Below, in pieces: positions 25,830-33,607 of a stretch of 64,000 nt of DNA. Each line of letters opens with the position of its first letter. Within the stretch, counting starts at the first letter, position 1. Under the pieces are notes generated by a model. The model saw nothing but the letters and a program-made list of their open reading frames with translations, did no database searches and was not told the origin of the DNA. The stretch is from positions 62,001-126,000 of the forward strand of contig NZ_SWJG01000008.1 of NCBI RefSeq assembly GCF_005870035.1. Reading direction: 5' to 3'. The translations under genes were made by a program, and so were the position numbers. The DNA comes from Spirosoma lacussanchae (lineage in GTDB: Bacteria; Bacteroidota; Bacteroidia; Cytophagales; Spirosomataceae).

Positions 25830-26768
25830 ATGACCAACAAACTAACCGTGAAAAAAAACTGGCTATGGCTGGTTTTTGTATCGATTACCATTCAGGCCTA
25901 CGGCTGGAACAAGCCGACCCACATGGCGATCGGCGCCATTGCCTACCGCGACCTAAAGCAGAAATCGCCAAAAACGCTGGCCCACGTACTAAGCTTACTT
26001 CGGCAGCACCCCGACGTGAAAACGCGCTGGGCACCGATGCTCGCCGACACCACCCTTTCCCCTGAAGAAAAAGACAGGTATTTGTTCATGCTGGCCGCGC
26101 GCTGGCCCGACGACATACGGGGTCAAAATAATCCAAACGACCACGCCACCTGGCATTTTATCAATTATATCTACAATCCGTCGCTGGGTATTGCCCGCAC
26201 CGATTCGTCGCTGGCCACGGGCGAAAATATTGTGCAGGCGTTTGCCCTGAACCAGCAGATCCTGCAAAGCGACGCGCCCGACAGCGCGAAATCGATTGCT
26301 CTTTGCTGGTTGTTTCACCTGGCGGGGGATGTCCATATGCCGCTCCACACGGCAGCCCTGATCAGCCCGCAGTTTCCGGAAGGCGACCGGGGCGGCAATC
26401 TGTTCAAAATCAAGGTGAGCATGAGCAATCCGACCCTAAACCTCCACTCGTTCTGGGACGGTATGCTGCTGGGGAAAGATCAGTTTCGGGCGGCTGACCA
26501 GCTGGCCATCGAACTGCTGAAGAACCACCCGAACCGCAAACGGATACGGGGGCGAAAACCGGCCATTCAGGCCTGGTCGACCCAAAGTTTTGACCTGGCC
26601 CGATCGCTGGCGTACCGACAGGGGGCACTCGTTCCGGGCACCGGGACCGAAGGGGCCGTTCTCCCTCCCGACTACGTAGCCACCGTAAAACCGGTTGCCG
26701 AACAGCAGGTTGCCTGGGCCGGTCACCGGCTGGCGGGCACATTACAGGCCGACGTGACGCGCCACTGA
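25830..26768 (+). CDS. Secreted S1/P1-family zinc nuclease
   Basis: 312 residues from the ATG at 25830. A signal peptide (KKNWLWLVFVSITIQAYG) would leave Trp26 as the mature N-terminus, as required in this family because the N-terminal Trp and the nearby His31 bind zinc. Other zinc ligands are in WPDDI, HATWHFINY, WLFHLAGDVHMPLHTA and LHSFWD. The enzyme cuts single-stranded DNA and RNA and removes 3' phosphates, in the periplasm or outside. It stands alone and converges with the next operon with 9 bases between the stops. Confidence 0.9.
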   Translation: MTNKLTVKKNWLWLVFVSITIQAYGWNKPTHMAIGAIAYRDLKQKSPKTLAHVLSLLRQHPDVKTRWAPMLADTTLSPEEKDRYLFMLAARWPDDIRGQNNPNDHATWHFINYIYNPSLGIARTDSSLATGENIVQAFALNQQILQSDAPDSAKSIALCWLFHLAGDVHMPLHTAALISPQFPEGDRGGNLFKIKVSMSNPTLNLHSFWDGMLLGKDQFRAADQLAIELLKNHPNRKRIRGRKPAIQAWSTQSFDLARSLAYRQGALVPGTGTEGAVLPPDYVATVKPVAEQQVAWAGHRLAGTLQADVTRH

Positions 26769-26777
26769 CAAGGCGAG

Positions 26778-26981
26778 CTAGGTCCGTCGGCCGGCCGGGC
26801 GCGGCCGGGACGGGCGGGGCTTTGTCACATACCAGGCCGTAACGACCAGTGGGATGCCCAGGCTAATCCACGACAGGATGTCCCAGCCGTCGTTACCGAC
26901 CAGGGCCGCAATCAGGCCAATCAGGCCCAGGACGTTCAGTACCAGGGGTATGGTCCAGATGTGCCAGAATTCACGCTTCAT
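26778..26981 (-). CDS. Small membrane protein of the siderophore operon
   Basis: 67 residues from the ATG at 26981. Two hydrophobic stretches (WTIPLVLNVLGLIGLIAALVG and ILSWISLGIPLVVTAWYV, each given in part) make a hairpin with a basic tail (KPRPSRPRPAGRRT). It overlaps the end of the PepSY gene by 11 bases, so the two are co-translated. Similar two-helix proteins follow PepSY genes in other Bacteroidota, and the role is unknown. Confidence 0.7.
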   Translation of the reverse strand: MKREFWHIWTIPLVLNVLGLIGLIAALVGNDGWDILSWISLGIPLVVTAWYVTKPRPSRPRPAGRRT

Positions 26982-28176
26982 GGGCCGACGTTTTTTCCAG
27001 GTTGAGGGATAAAATTTCCTGCTCATCTACCGCACTGTCGCGTTTCGACAGGGTTCTGGCGAGCTGGGCCTGGGTAGCTTTGTACCGGGCAAACCAGAGA
27101 TACAGGCCGCTGATCAGGATGACGATCATGATCAGATCAAAGACCGCCCAGATAATTTTGAGCGGCAACCCACCATAGTCTCCGAAATGAAGCGGCTGCG
27201 ACAGAAAGAAGGCGTTGACGTACCAGGGCATAGTACGAACGTCGGTCAGGGCACCGGTTTTGGCGTCAATGAGTACCGGTTTCACCAGTCGCTCGGTCAG
27301 GGGCGTATTTCCCTTCATGAATACCGCATAATGGTGCTGGCTGGAATAAGGCGTACCCGGATAGGCGATAAAGGACGGACTCATGTCGGGAGCGGTACGG
27401 AGCGCTACTTTCATCGCCTTATCGAGCGGACTGAGCTGGCCCGTTAATGGTGCTTCGTTTTTGTAGGGCGCTACCATCTCGGCCAGCTGGCCCTGTTGCC
27501 AGAAACCCAGTACCACTTCGGCCAGGGTATTGACCACCCCCGTCAGGCCAACCACCGAGGCCCAGATGACGGTGACCACACCCAGCATATTATGCATGTC
27601 GAGCCACTTGAGCCGGGTTGATTTTTCGGTCCGGATCATACCGAAGTTGAACCGGCGCATGATGGGGCTGTAAAGCATCAGACCCGATAGGATGGCCACG
27701 AAAAACAGCAGACCCATCAGCCCCAGAAATAGCTTACCACCCAGGCCCAGAAACATGTCGACATGCAGCTGAAGCATGATGTACATAAAGCCTTCCTTAA
27801 CGGCCGGTTCTTCGAGAACCTGAGCGGTCCGGCTGTCCAGAATAAGCAGGGTGTAATCATCGGCAGGCGACGTGATCGAGTCAGACAGGGTGAAAGTAGT
27901 CGTGTTCGGTTCGTGTTCGTCCCAGTAGGTGTAGCGGATTACCTTGTTCGGGTAATGTTGACGGGCCTTTTCGGCCAGTTTCTCCAGCGGCACCTGGGGA
28001 GTACCGGCAGGCAGGACCGGTGCCAAAGGCGCTTTACCCTCCATATGCTCGATCTCTTCATGAAATATCAGGGGTAAGCCCGTCAAACAAAGCATCAGCA
28101 AAAACGCCGTGCAGATGAGGCTGGTCCATTTATGAATCAGAAACCAGGCTTTAATCTGTTTTGTGGTGCTCATCAT
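26971..28176 (-). CDS. PepSY-associated membrane protein (iron-uptake reductase-like)
   Basis: 401 residues. An N-terminal helix follows MSTTKQIKAWFLIHKWTSLIC, the typical PepSY_TM start. Periplasmic PepSY domains lie between membrane segments (about 30-55, 140-170, 195-220 and 345-370). HEEIEHME and DMHNMLGVV carry His residues that may bind haem or metal. Such proteins sit next to siderophore receptors and are thought to reduce or release ferric iron in the periplasm. It starts 64 bases after the receptor stop and belongs to that operon. Confidence 0.85.
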   Translation of the reverse strand: MMSTTKQIKAWFLIHKWTSLICTAFLLMLCLTGLPLIFHEEIEHMEGKAPLAPVLPAGTPQVPLEKLAEKARQHYPNKVIRYTYWDEHEPNTTTFTLSDSITSPADDYTLLILDSRTAQVLEEPAVKEGFMYIMLQLHVDMFLGLGGKLFLGLMGLLFFVAILSGLMLYSPIMRRFNFGMIRTEKSTRLKWLDMHNMLGVVTVIWASVVGLTGVVNTLAEVVLGFWQQGQLAEMVAPYKNEAPLTGQLSPLDKAMKVALRTAPDMSPSFIAYPGTPYSSQHHYAVFMKGNTPLTERLVKPVLIDAKTGALTDVRTMPWYVNAFFLSQPLHFGDYGGLPLKIIWAVFDLIMIVILISGLYLWFARYKATQAQLARTLSKRDSAVDEQEILSLNLEKTSAHEA

Positions 28177-28239
28177 GGCTAATCGTAACCGGTTAGAAAC
28201 AGACCGTCAGCCCAGACTTTCCGGGCTGACGGTAGTTGT

Positions 28240-30693
28240 TTAGAATGTATAGCTTACACTACCCGCAAAATTCCTCAGCTTCTGCGGGTTAGCGGTTGTG
28301 TAGCCGACCCAATAGCGCTGGTTGGTGAAGTTGTCGACCTTACCCGACACGCGGAATTTTCGGTAGGTATAGAAGACCGATGCGTTCAGGATCGTATAAG
28401 CAGGCAGGATAAATACGCCCTGACTGATACTATTGAGAATTTTATTATCGCTGGCGTAGTTACCACCTACGCCCACGCCAAGCCCCTTGATGAGATTGTC
28501 GGGCAGCCGGTAGCTGACCCATAAATTGGCCAGATAAGGCGATGAAGCGGTTGAAGGTCGGCGGCCGTTTACGTCGGCATCGGCCCGTACGAGTTTGGCG
28601 TCGTTGTAGCTGAAGCCAGCCACTACGTTGAGACCCCGGGCCGGGTTTGCAATCACTTCCATCTCTACGCCCTTGCTGGTTTGAACCCCGTCCTGAATCT
28701 GGGCAAAGCGGGCGGCAGCCAGCGGGTTCGGATCGGTACGCAGGATGTCGTTTACGCGAATCGAGTAATAACTGATGGTCGTGCTGAGTTTACCTCCGAA
28801 AGCGTCCAGTTTAACCCCGGCCTCTACCTGGTTAGCCCGCTCCAGCTTAGCCTGACGCTGGCTGGTGCTGTCCGGAGCCTGCAGATCAAACGCGTTGTAG
28901 ACACCCCGGTTGTTGAAACTATTCTGGTAGTTGGCGAAAAGGGCAACCACATCTTTCACGGGCTGATAAACCAGACCGAATTTCGGCGAAAGAGCGGTTT
29001 GCTGAAAAGCGGCTACGGCTCCCCCTTCCGAACCGCCTTTGTTGTCGTAATGATCGACCCGTAGGGCGGCCAGCACGCTGAGCTGATCGGTCAGGTTCAG
29101 CACATCCGATGCGTAGGCGCTGTAAATGTTGCGCTTGTTGATAATAGGGTACGTGAACTGGGGAGGACCGCTGGCGTAGATCGAGTCCATACGGCTCCCG
29201 CTAAAACGGCTATAGTCGAAGCCCGGCACGTTGAGTGGCACTGCATCGAACGTGCTGCCGAAGAAACGCTGGTTCGAGTTGATGCGCAGGAAGTCGAGAC
29301 CTACAACCACCCGATTGCGTAGTGAACCGATTCGAAAATCACCGTTCAGGTTCTGCTGCACCTCGAACACATCGTTCCGGCTATTGTCTGTCGACTGATC
29401 GGCCCGGGTCAGATAATTGGCCTTGCCCGCATCGGCCGGGTTACCCGTTACTACGTTGTCCGGTACCAGGTAAAAGTAAGCGCCCTTGCCGTCGGAGAAA
29501 CTCTGGCTCGAGGTAATGTTTGTAGAGGTGGTGAAGGTAGGCGACAGGCGGTAGTTGATCTGCCCGAACAAGTTGGTACTTCTCGAATTCAACGACAGAC
29601 CGTCACCCATGTAGGAGTTGCGGTAGTCCAGGTTCAGCTGATCGGCGCGGGTGGCACCCAGCTGGTCGGCCGGAAAGTAGAAGAATATCATTTGTTTGCC
29701 GACACTCTGCACCCGGGTGATCTCGGCGTCGAGCAAAATCGATAACCGCTCGTTCGGTCTGAACATCAGACTCGGCGCCAGCGCAAAACTGCGGTTGTAG
29801 CCCTGGGTCTGGAAGGTGCCTTCGTAGTTGTAGGCAGTGTTGACGCGCAGCAGCAACGAACGCGACGCGTTGAGGGGCGTGTTTACATCCAGGCTTACCC
29901 GGTTAAAATTGTAGCTACCGCCAGCCAGGGTGACCTCACCGCCAACCGTTTCGTAGGGCTTCTTGGTTACCCGGTTCATCAGCCCGCCATACGACGTCAG
30001 CGCACTCCCGAACAGGGTAGCCGAAGGGCCTTTGATGACTTCCAGCTTTTCCAGATTGACCGCATCGATACCGCTCGATACGTAGCCGGCCACGCCATTT
30101 CTCAGCGAGCTCTGCAGAATGAAGCTGCGGCTGTTGTAAAAACTACCCCCATCGCCCGAGCGGCCGGTTGCTTCCCACATCCGCTGTACACCCGGCGCGT
30201 TCCGGATGGCATCATCGACCGAGAAAACCAGTTGTTCGGCCAGCAACTCCTTCCCGACCGAGGTATAGACCTGCGGATTTTCCAGGTTTTTCAGCGGCAT
30301 CTTCGACACATAATCACTCGAGGTGCGCGAAAATCGGTTTATCTGGCCCGCGCTGATGATGACTTCCTGCAGTTGAGCTGCATTTTCAGCCAGCACGAAC
30401 GACACGGTTGTGGTTTCTCCGGCCGTAACGGTAATGGTTTGCTCGGCGGTTTTCAATCCGACCGACGATACGCGAATGGAATATGTACCGGCTTTGACCC
30501 GGTTGATGACAAAATCGCCCTGGCTATTGGTTAGGGCGCCCAGACCCGTTGAACCTAGTGTAACGGTGATGCCTTCGGCTGGGTTACCATCGGCGGTAGT
30601 GACATTCCCCCGAACAGCCGAGCCCATCTGAGCCAGCACGTTAGCTGAGGAAATGGTAATGAGTATACACAGGAAAAAATAAACTGATCTCAT
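28240..30693 (-). CDS. TonB-dependent siderophore receptor
   Basis: 817 residues. A signal peptide (about 1-21) precedes a carboxypeptidase-like beta-sandwich (about 25-105: GSAVRGNVTTADGNPAEGITV). Next come a plug (about 120-240, with IRNAPGVQRMWEATGRSGDGGSF and LEVIKGPSATLFGSALTSYGG, cited in part) and a barrel ending in FAGSVSYTF. The plug wording and the SYGGLMNRVTKKP strand fit ferric hydroxamate-type receptors. It is first in an operon with the PepSY and small membrane genes. A Fur-like site lies at 30749-30771 and a hairpin directly before the start. Confidence 0.9.
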   Translation of the reverse strand: MRSVYFFLCILITISSANVLAQMGSAVRGNVTTADGNPAEGITVTLGSTGLGALTNSQGDFVINRVKAGTYSIRVSSVGLKTAEQTITVTAGETTTVSFVLAENAAQLQEVIISAGQINRFSRTSSDYVSKMPLKNLENPQVYTSVGKELLAEQLVFSVDDAIRNAPGVQRMWEATGRSGDGGSFYNSRSFILQSSLRNGVAGYVSSGIDAVNLEKLEVIKGPSATLFGSALTSYGGLMNRVTKKPYETVGGEVTLAGGSYNFNRVSLDVNTPLNASRSLLLRVNTAYNYEGTFQTQGYNRSFALAPSLMFRPNERLSILLDAEITRVQSVGKQMIFFYFPADQLGATRADQLNLDYRNSYMGDGLSLNSRSTNLFGQINYRLSPTFTTSTNITSSQSFSDGKGAYFYLVPDNVVTGNPADAGKANYLTRADQSTDNSRNDVFEVQQNLNGDFRIGSLRNRVVVGLDFLRINSNQRFFGSTFDAVPLNVPGFDYSRFSGSRMDSIYASGPPQFTYPIINKRNIYSAYASDVLNLTDQLSVLAALRVDHYDNKGGSEGGAVAAFQQTALSPKFGLVYQPVKDVVALFANYQNSFNNRGVYNAFDLQAPDSTSQRQAKLERANQVEAGVKLDAFGGKLSTTISYYSIRVNDILRTDPNPLAAARFAQIQDGVQTSKGVEMEVIANPARGLNVVAGFSYNDAKLVRADADVNGRRPSTASSPYLANLWVSYRLPDNLIKGLGVGVGGNYASDNKILNSISQGVFILPAYTILNASVFYTYRKFRVSGKVDNFTNQRYWVGYTTANPQKLRNFAGSVSYTF

Positions 30694-30697
30694 GGTG

Positions 30698-30717
30698 GTG
30701 CGCTTTAATTAGCGCAC
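30698..30717 (-). promoter_or_regulatory. Hairpin abutting the siderophore-receptor start codon
   Basis: A 20-bp near-palindrome (18 of 20 positions symmetric), arms GTGCGCT and AGCGCAC around a 6-base AT loop. It ends four bases before the ATG, where a stem in the mRNA would sit in the ribosome-loading zone; it could instead be a DNA operator. Confidence 0.5.
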
Positions 30718-30748
30718 AAAAAAAGTAGGCAAATGCGAGAATTAAAAA

Positions 30749-30771
30749 TAATTTTTAATTATTCTAAATAA
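30749..30771. promoter_or_regulatory. Candidate iron-responsive (Fur-like) operator before the siderophore receptor
   Basis: A 23-bp imperfect palindrome, 8 of 11 arm positions matching. The arm ATTCTAAATAA (30761-30771) is the same 11-mer as at 18296-18306 before the haem operon. It lies 56 bases upstream of the receptor start. Confidence 0.5.
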
Positions 30772-30806
30772 ATCTCCTACAAAATCGACCTGTAAACTCA
30801 TTGTGT

Positions 30807-30851
30807 AGACTGCCAGTCAGGCAGGACAAAATCCCTTCTGACTGGGAGTCT
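30807..30851. terminator. Hairpin after the antiporter gene
   Basis: AGACTGCCAGTCAG (30807-30820) and CTGACTGGGAGTCT (30838-30851) pair over 14 bp with one mismatch and a 17-base loop. It lies just past the antiporter stop, but no T-run follows on the minus strand. Confidence 0.5.
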
Positions 30852-30867
30852 ACCCATGGTGCCCAGT

Positions 30868-32115
30868 TCAGATACCCCGGTACAAACGCTGGATCAGACG
30901 CTCCAAGGTGAGGCCCTGCCCAATCACCGAAAACAGCACGACTACATAGGTAATGGCCACGATCAGGTTTTTATCGGGCACCTCATTGCTGATCGAAAGC
31001 GCCAGGGCTACCGAAATTCCGCCCCGCAGACCTCCCCAGGTCATCATGATCGGCGCTTTGTTGTCGAGGGTAAGCCAGGGACGCGCCAGTCGATAGGGCA
31101 GCCAGATGGCTATGTACCGACAAACAAGAACCAGCACGATTGAGAGGATAGAGATGAGCCAGTACGAAGAATCGAAGTCGATAATCAACAGCTCCACGCC
31201 AATTAGCACAAACAACAGCGCATTCAGGATGATATCAATCAGCTCCCAGAACTTATCGACATACTCTTCGGTCTGATCACTCATGGCGTAGTGCCGGGCC
31301 CGGTCGCCCACAAAAAGGCCAGCCACCACCATCGCCAGCGGGCCGGACACGTGCAGCTGCTGCGCCAGTAAGCTTCCCCCCATTACCCCGGCCACCGTCA
31401 GCATTACCTCCGTCTGGTAGTGGTTGATGGATCGCAGTAGCCGGTACATACCGTACCCGAGTGCCAGGCCATAGAGCAGCCCACCGCCCGCTTCCTCCAA
31501 AAAAAGTAATCCAATTTCGCCAGGGCTAACGCTGCTGCCCGATCCGCCCAGTACGATCCGGTAGATCGACGCGAACACAACTACGCCCACGCCGTCGTTA
31601 AAAAGAGATTCGCCCACAATATTCAGCTTCACGCTGTCGGGTAGTCGGAAACGGGCCAGAATCCCCAATACGGCAATCGGGTCGGTGGGCGAAATCAGGG
31701 CACCAAACAGCAGACAAAGCGGATAGCTCAGTCCGAAGCCCAGCCAGGCAGCCAGGTAGTATAATCCCGTGCCGACCAGCGCCGTACTCAACAACACCCC
31801 GACAAACGCAAATAGAATAACCGATCGACGCTCGACCCGTAACAGAGCCACATTGGTATGAAAAGCGCCCGCGAAGAGCAGAAAACTAAGCATCACATCG
31901 AACAGCACCCAGTTGAAATCAATGCTGGCTACCGTTTCGCGCGCCAGCGTAAACAGCTCCGGCCTAACCGAATGTACAGCAATGAAAAAGAGAGAAAAAC
32001 TGACCGAAACCACCATAATACCGATCGCATCGGGCAGTTTTAAAAAGCGCGTATTCAGATACGCAAACAGCGCGGCCGTAACAATCAACAGGGTAATGAG
32101 TGTATATAAGTCCAT
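30868..32115 (-). CDS. Cation:proton antiporter (CPA1/NhaP type)
   Basis: 415 residues, about 12 membrane helices. The central ISPTDPIAVLGIL and GESLFNDGVGVVVF segments hold the paired acidic residues (the ND motif) of CPA1 Na+/H+ antiporters, and TWGGLRGGISVALALS near the end is another family mark. It exchanges Na+ or K+ for protons across the inner membrane. No large cytoplasmic tail is present. It is divergent from the DUF389 gene with 79 bases between starts. Confidence 0.92.
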   Translation of the reverse strand: MDLYTLITLLIVTAALFAYLNTRFLKLPDAIGIMVVSVSFSLFFIAVHSVRPELFTLARETVASIDFNWVLFDVMLSFLLFAGAFHTNVALLRVERRSVILFAFVGVLLSTALVGTGLYYLAAWLGFGLSYPLCLLFGALISPTDPIAVLGILARFRLPDSVKLNIVGESLFNDGVGVVVFASIYRIVLGGSGSSVSPGEIGLLFLEEAGGGLLYGLALGYGMYRLLRSINHYQTEVMLTVAGVMGGSLLAQQLHVSGPLAMVVAGLFVGDRARHYAMSDQTEEYVDKFWELIDIILNALLFVLIGVELLIIDFDSSYWLISILSIVLVLVCRYIAIWLPYRLARPWLTLDNKAPIMMTWGGLRGGISVALALSISNEVPDKNLIVAITYVVVLFSVIGQGLTLERLIQRLYRGI

Positions 32116-32134
32116 AGGCGAAAACTATTTTTGA

Positions 32135-32167
32135 ATTAAATCGAGTACATTACTTCATTAAATTGAG
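32135..32167 (+). repeat. Direct repeat in the antiporter/DUF389 promoter region
   Basis: ATTAAATCGAG (32135-32145) and ATTAAATTGAG (32157-32167) differ at one base and are spaced 22 bp, two helical turns. A possible regulator site for one or both divergent genes. Confidence 0.35.
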
Positions 32168-32194
32168 ACATGCAGGCGTGTCTTTTCCTGTGCA

Positions 32195-33592
32195 ATGACG
32201 ACAAACCCTCTTAACCAGCGGTCAACGAAACGACCGGATCTGTTTACCCGGACTGGTACGGTACTGCGCGAACGATTCAGCCTCGACGACGACAAGGACA
32301 ACGAAGCCGATGTGATCCAGTCCATCAACCGGGGAATCGAGTTCAAAGGCATCAATCTCTGGACACTCATCTTTGCCATTTTTATCGCGTCGATTGGTCT
32401 GGATGTCAATTCAACGGCTGTCATCATCGGGGCTATGCTCATATCCCCGCTGATGGGACCCATTATGGGTATAGGCCTCGGCGTCGGCATCAACGATCTC
32501 GACATGATCGGCCGGGCGCTGAAGAATCTCAGCATCGCCGTTTTTATCAGTTTGCTCACTTCAACCGCCTATTTTTTTGTCAGTCCCCTCCACGTGGCCC
32601 AGTCCGAACTGCTGGCCCGCACGTCGCCAACAGTATGGGATGTGTTCATTGCCTTCTTCGGTGGACTGGCCGGCATCGTGGCCGGGTCGCGCCGGGAAAA
32701 AGTAACAAACGTTATTCCCGGAGTGGCCATCGCCACGGCCCTGATGCCGCCTATTTGCACGGCTGGCTACGGGCTGGCCAACGGTAACCTGTATTATTTT
32801 GCCGGAGCTTTCTACCTGTTCCTGATCAACAGCGTCTGTATCAGCCTGGCCACGTTACTGATCGTTCGTTTTCTCGGCTATCACCAGAAAGCGTATGCTT
32901 CTCCAGAAATTGAACGCCGGGTACGAACAACAATCTGGCTGGCCGTTTTGGTGGTGGTAGTTCCCAGCAGTTACCTGGGTTACCAGATTGTTCGCAAAAC
33001 GATCTTTGAGCAGGTCGCCCAGCGGTTCGTTACCAACGAGTGTAATTTTCAGTTTCGGCAGGTCATCAACTACACCGCCCGCTACAACCGGCAGCAGAGC
33101 CTGCTCGAGCTGACCATGGTAGGCGAGCCCCTACCCAAAGACTCGATCAACCTCTTACGCGCTAAATTGCCCGGCTATGGCCTGGGCAACGTAAACCTGG
33201 TTGTTCGTCAGGGGAGCTTTAAAGATGCCGAAGTTGATGTCGATGCCATTACCAATACCGTAACTGACCAGGTCATCAAGTACAGCCAGGCTTCCATTGC
33301 CCGCAAGGATCAGGTCATCGATTCGCTACGTCAGCGCATCGAACTGAGTGAGTCGACGGGGCTGCTGCCGGTTGAAGACCTTCGTAACGAGCTAAAGACA
33401 CTCATGCCAGACGTTCGTACGTTCACCGCGGCCCGGTCGCTGGTCGTCAACAGCAACAGCAGTAAACCGGACACCGTTTTACTGGTTTACGCCCGGTTTA
33501 GCCGGCGTCATTCGGCAGCGGAGCGAAACCGGATTCAGCGTTGGCTCCAGAGTCGTACCAAGAGCAAGCGGGTCAAACTACTGGTCGAGTGA
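32195..33592 (+). CDS. DUF389 membrane protein
   Basis: 465 residues. A cytoplasmic leader of about 60 is followed by the DUF389 core of five or six membrane helices (about 65-270), including SIGLDVNSTAVIIGAMLISPLMGPI (in part) and ATALMPPICTAGYGLANG. A soluble tail of about 190 residues follows, with a BON-like beta-alpha pattern and a coiled-coil stretch (RKDQVIDSLRQRIELSE). Members occur in many bacteria near ion-transport genes and have no agreed function. It converges with otsAB with 15 bases between the stops. Confidence 0.88.
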   Translation: MTTNPLNQRSTKRPDLFTRTGTVLRERFSLDDDKDNEADVIQSINRGIEFKGINLWTLIFAIFIASIGLDVNSTAVIIGAMLISPLMGPIMGIGLGVGINDLDMIGRALKNLSIAVFISLLTSTAYFFVSPLHVAQSELLARTSPTVWDVFIAFFGGLAGIVAGSRREKVTNVIPGVAIATALMPPICTAGYGLANGNLYYFAGAFYLFLINSVCISLATLLIVRFLGYHQKAYASPEIERRVRTTIWLAVLVVVVPSSYLGYQIVRKTIFEQVAQRFVTNECNFQFRQVINYTARYNRQQSLLELTMVGEPLPKDSINLLRAKLPGYGLGNVNLVVRQGSFKDAEVDVDAITNTVTDQVIKYSQASIARKDQVIDSLRQRIELSESTGLLPVEDLRNELKTLMPDVRTFTAARSLVVNSNSSKPDTVLLVYARFSRRHSAAERNRIQRWLQSRTKSKRVKLLVE

Positions 33593-33607
33593 GCAGCCGC
33601 CCGCTTG

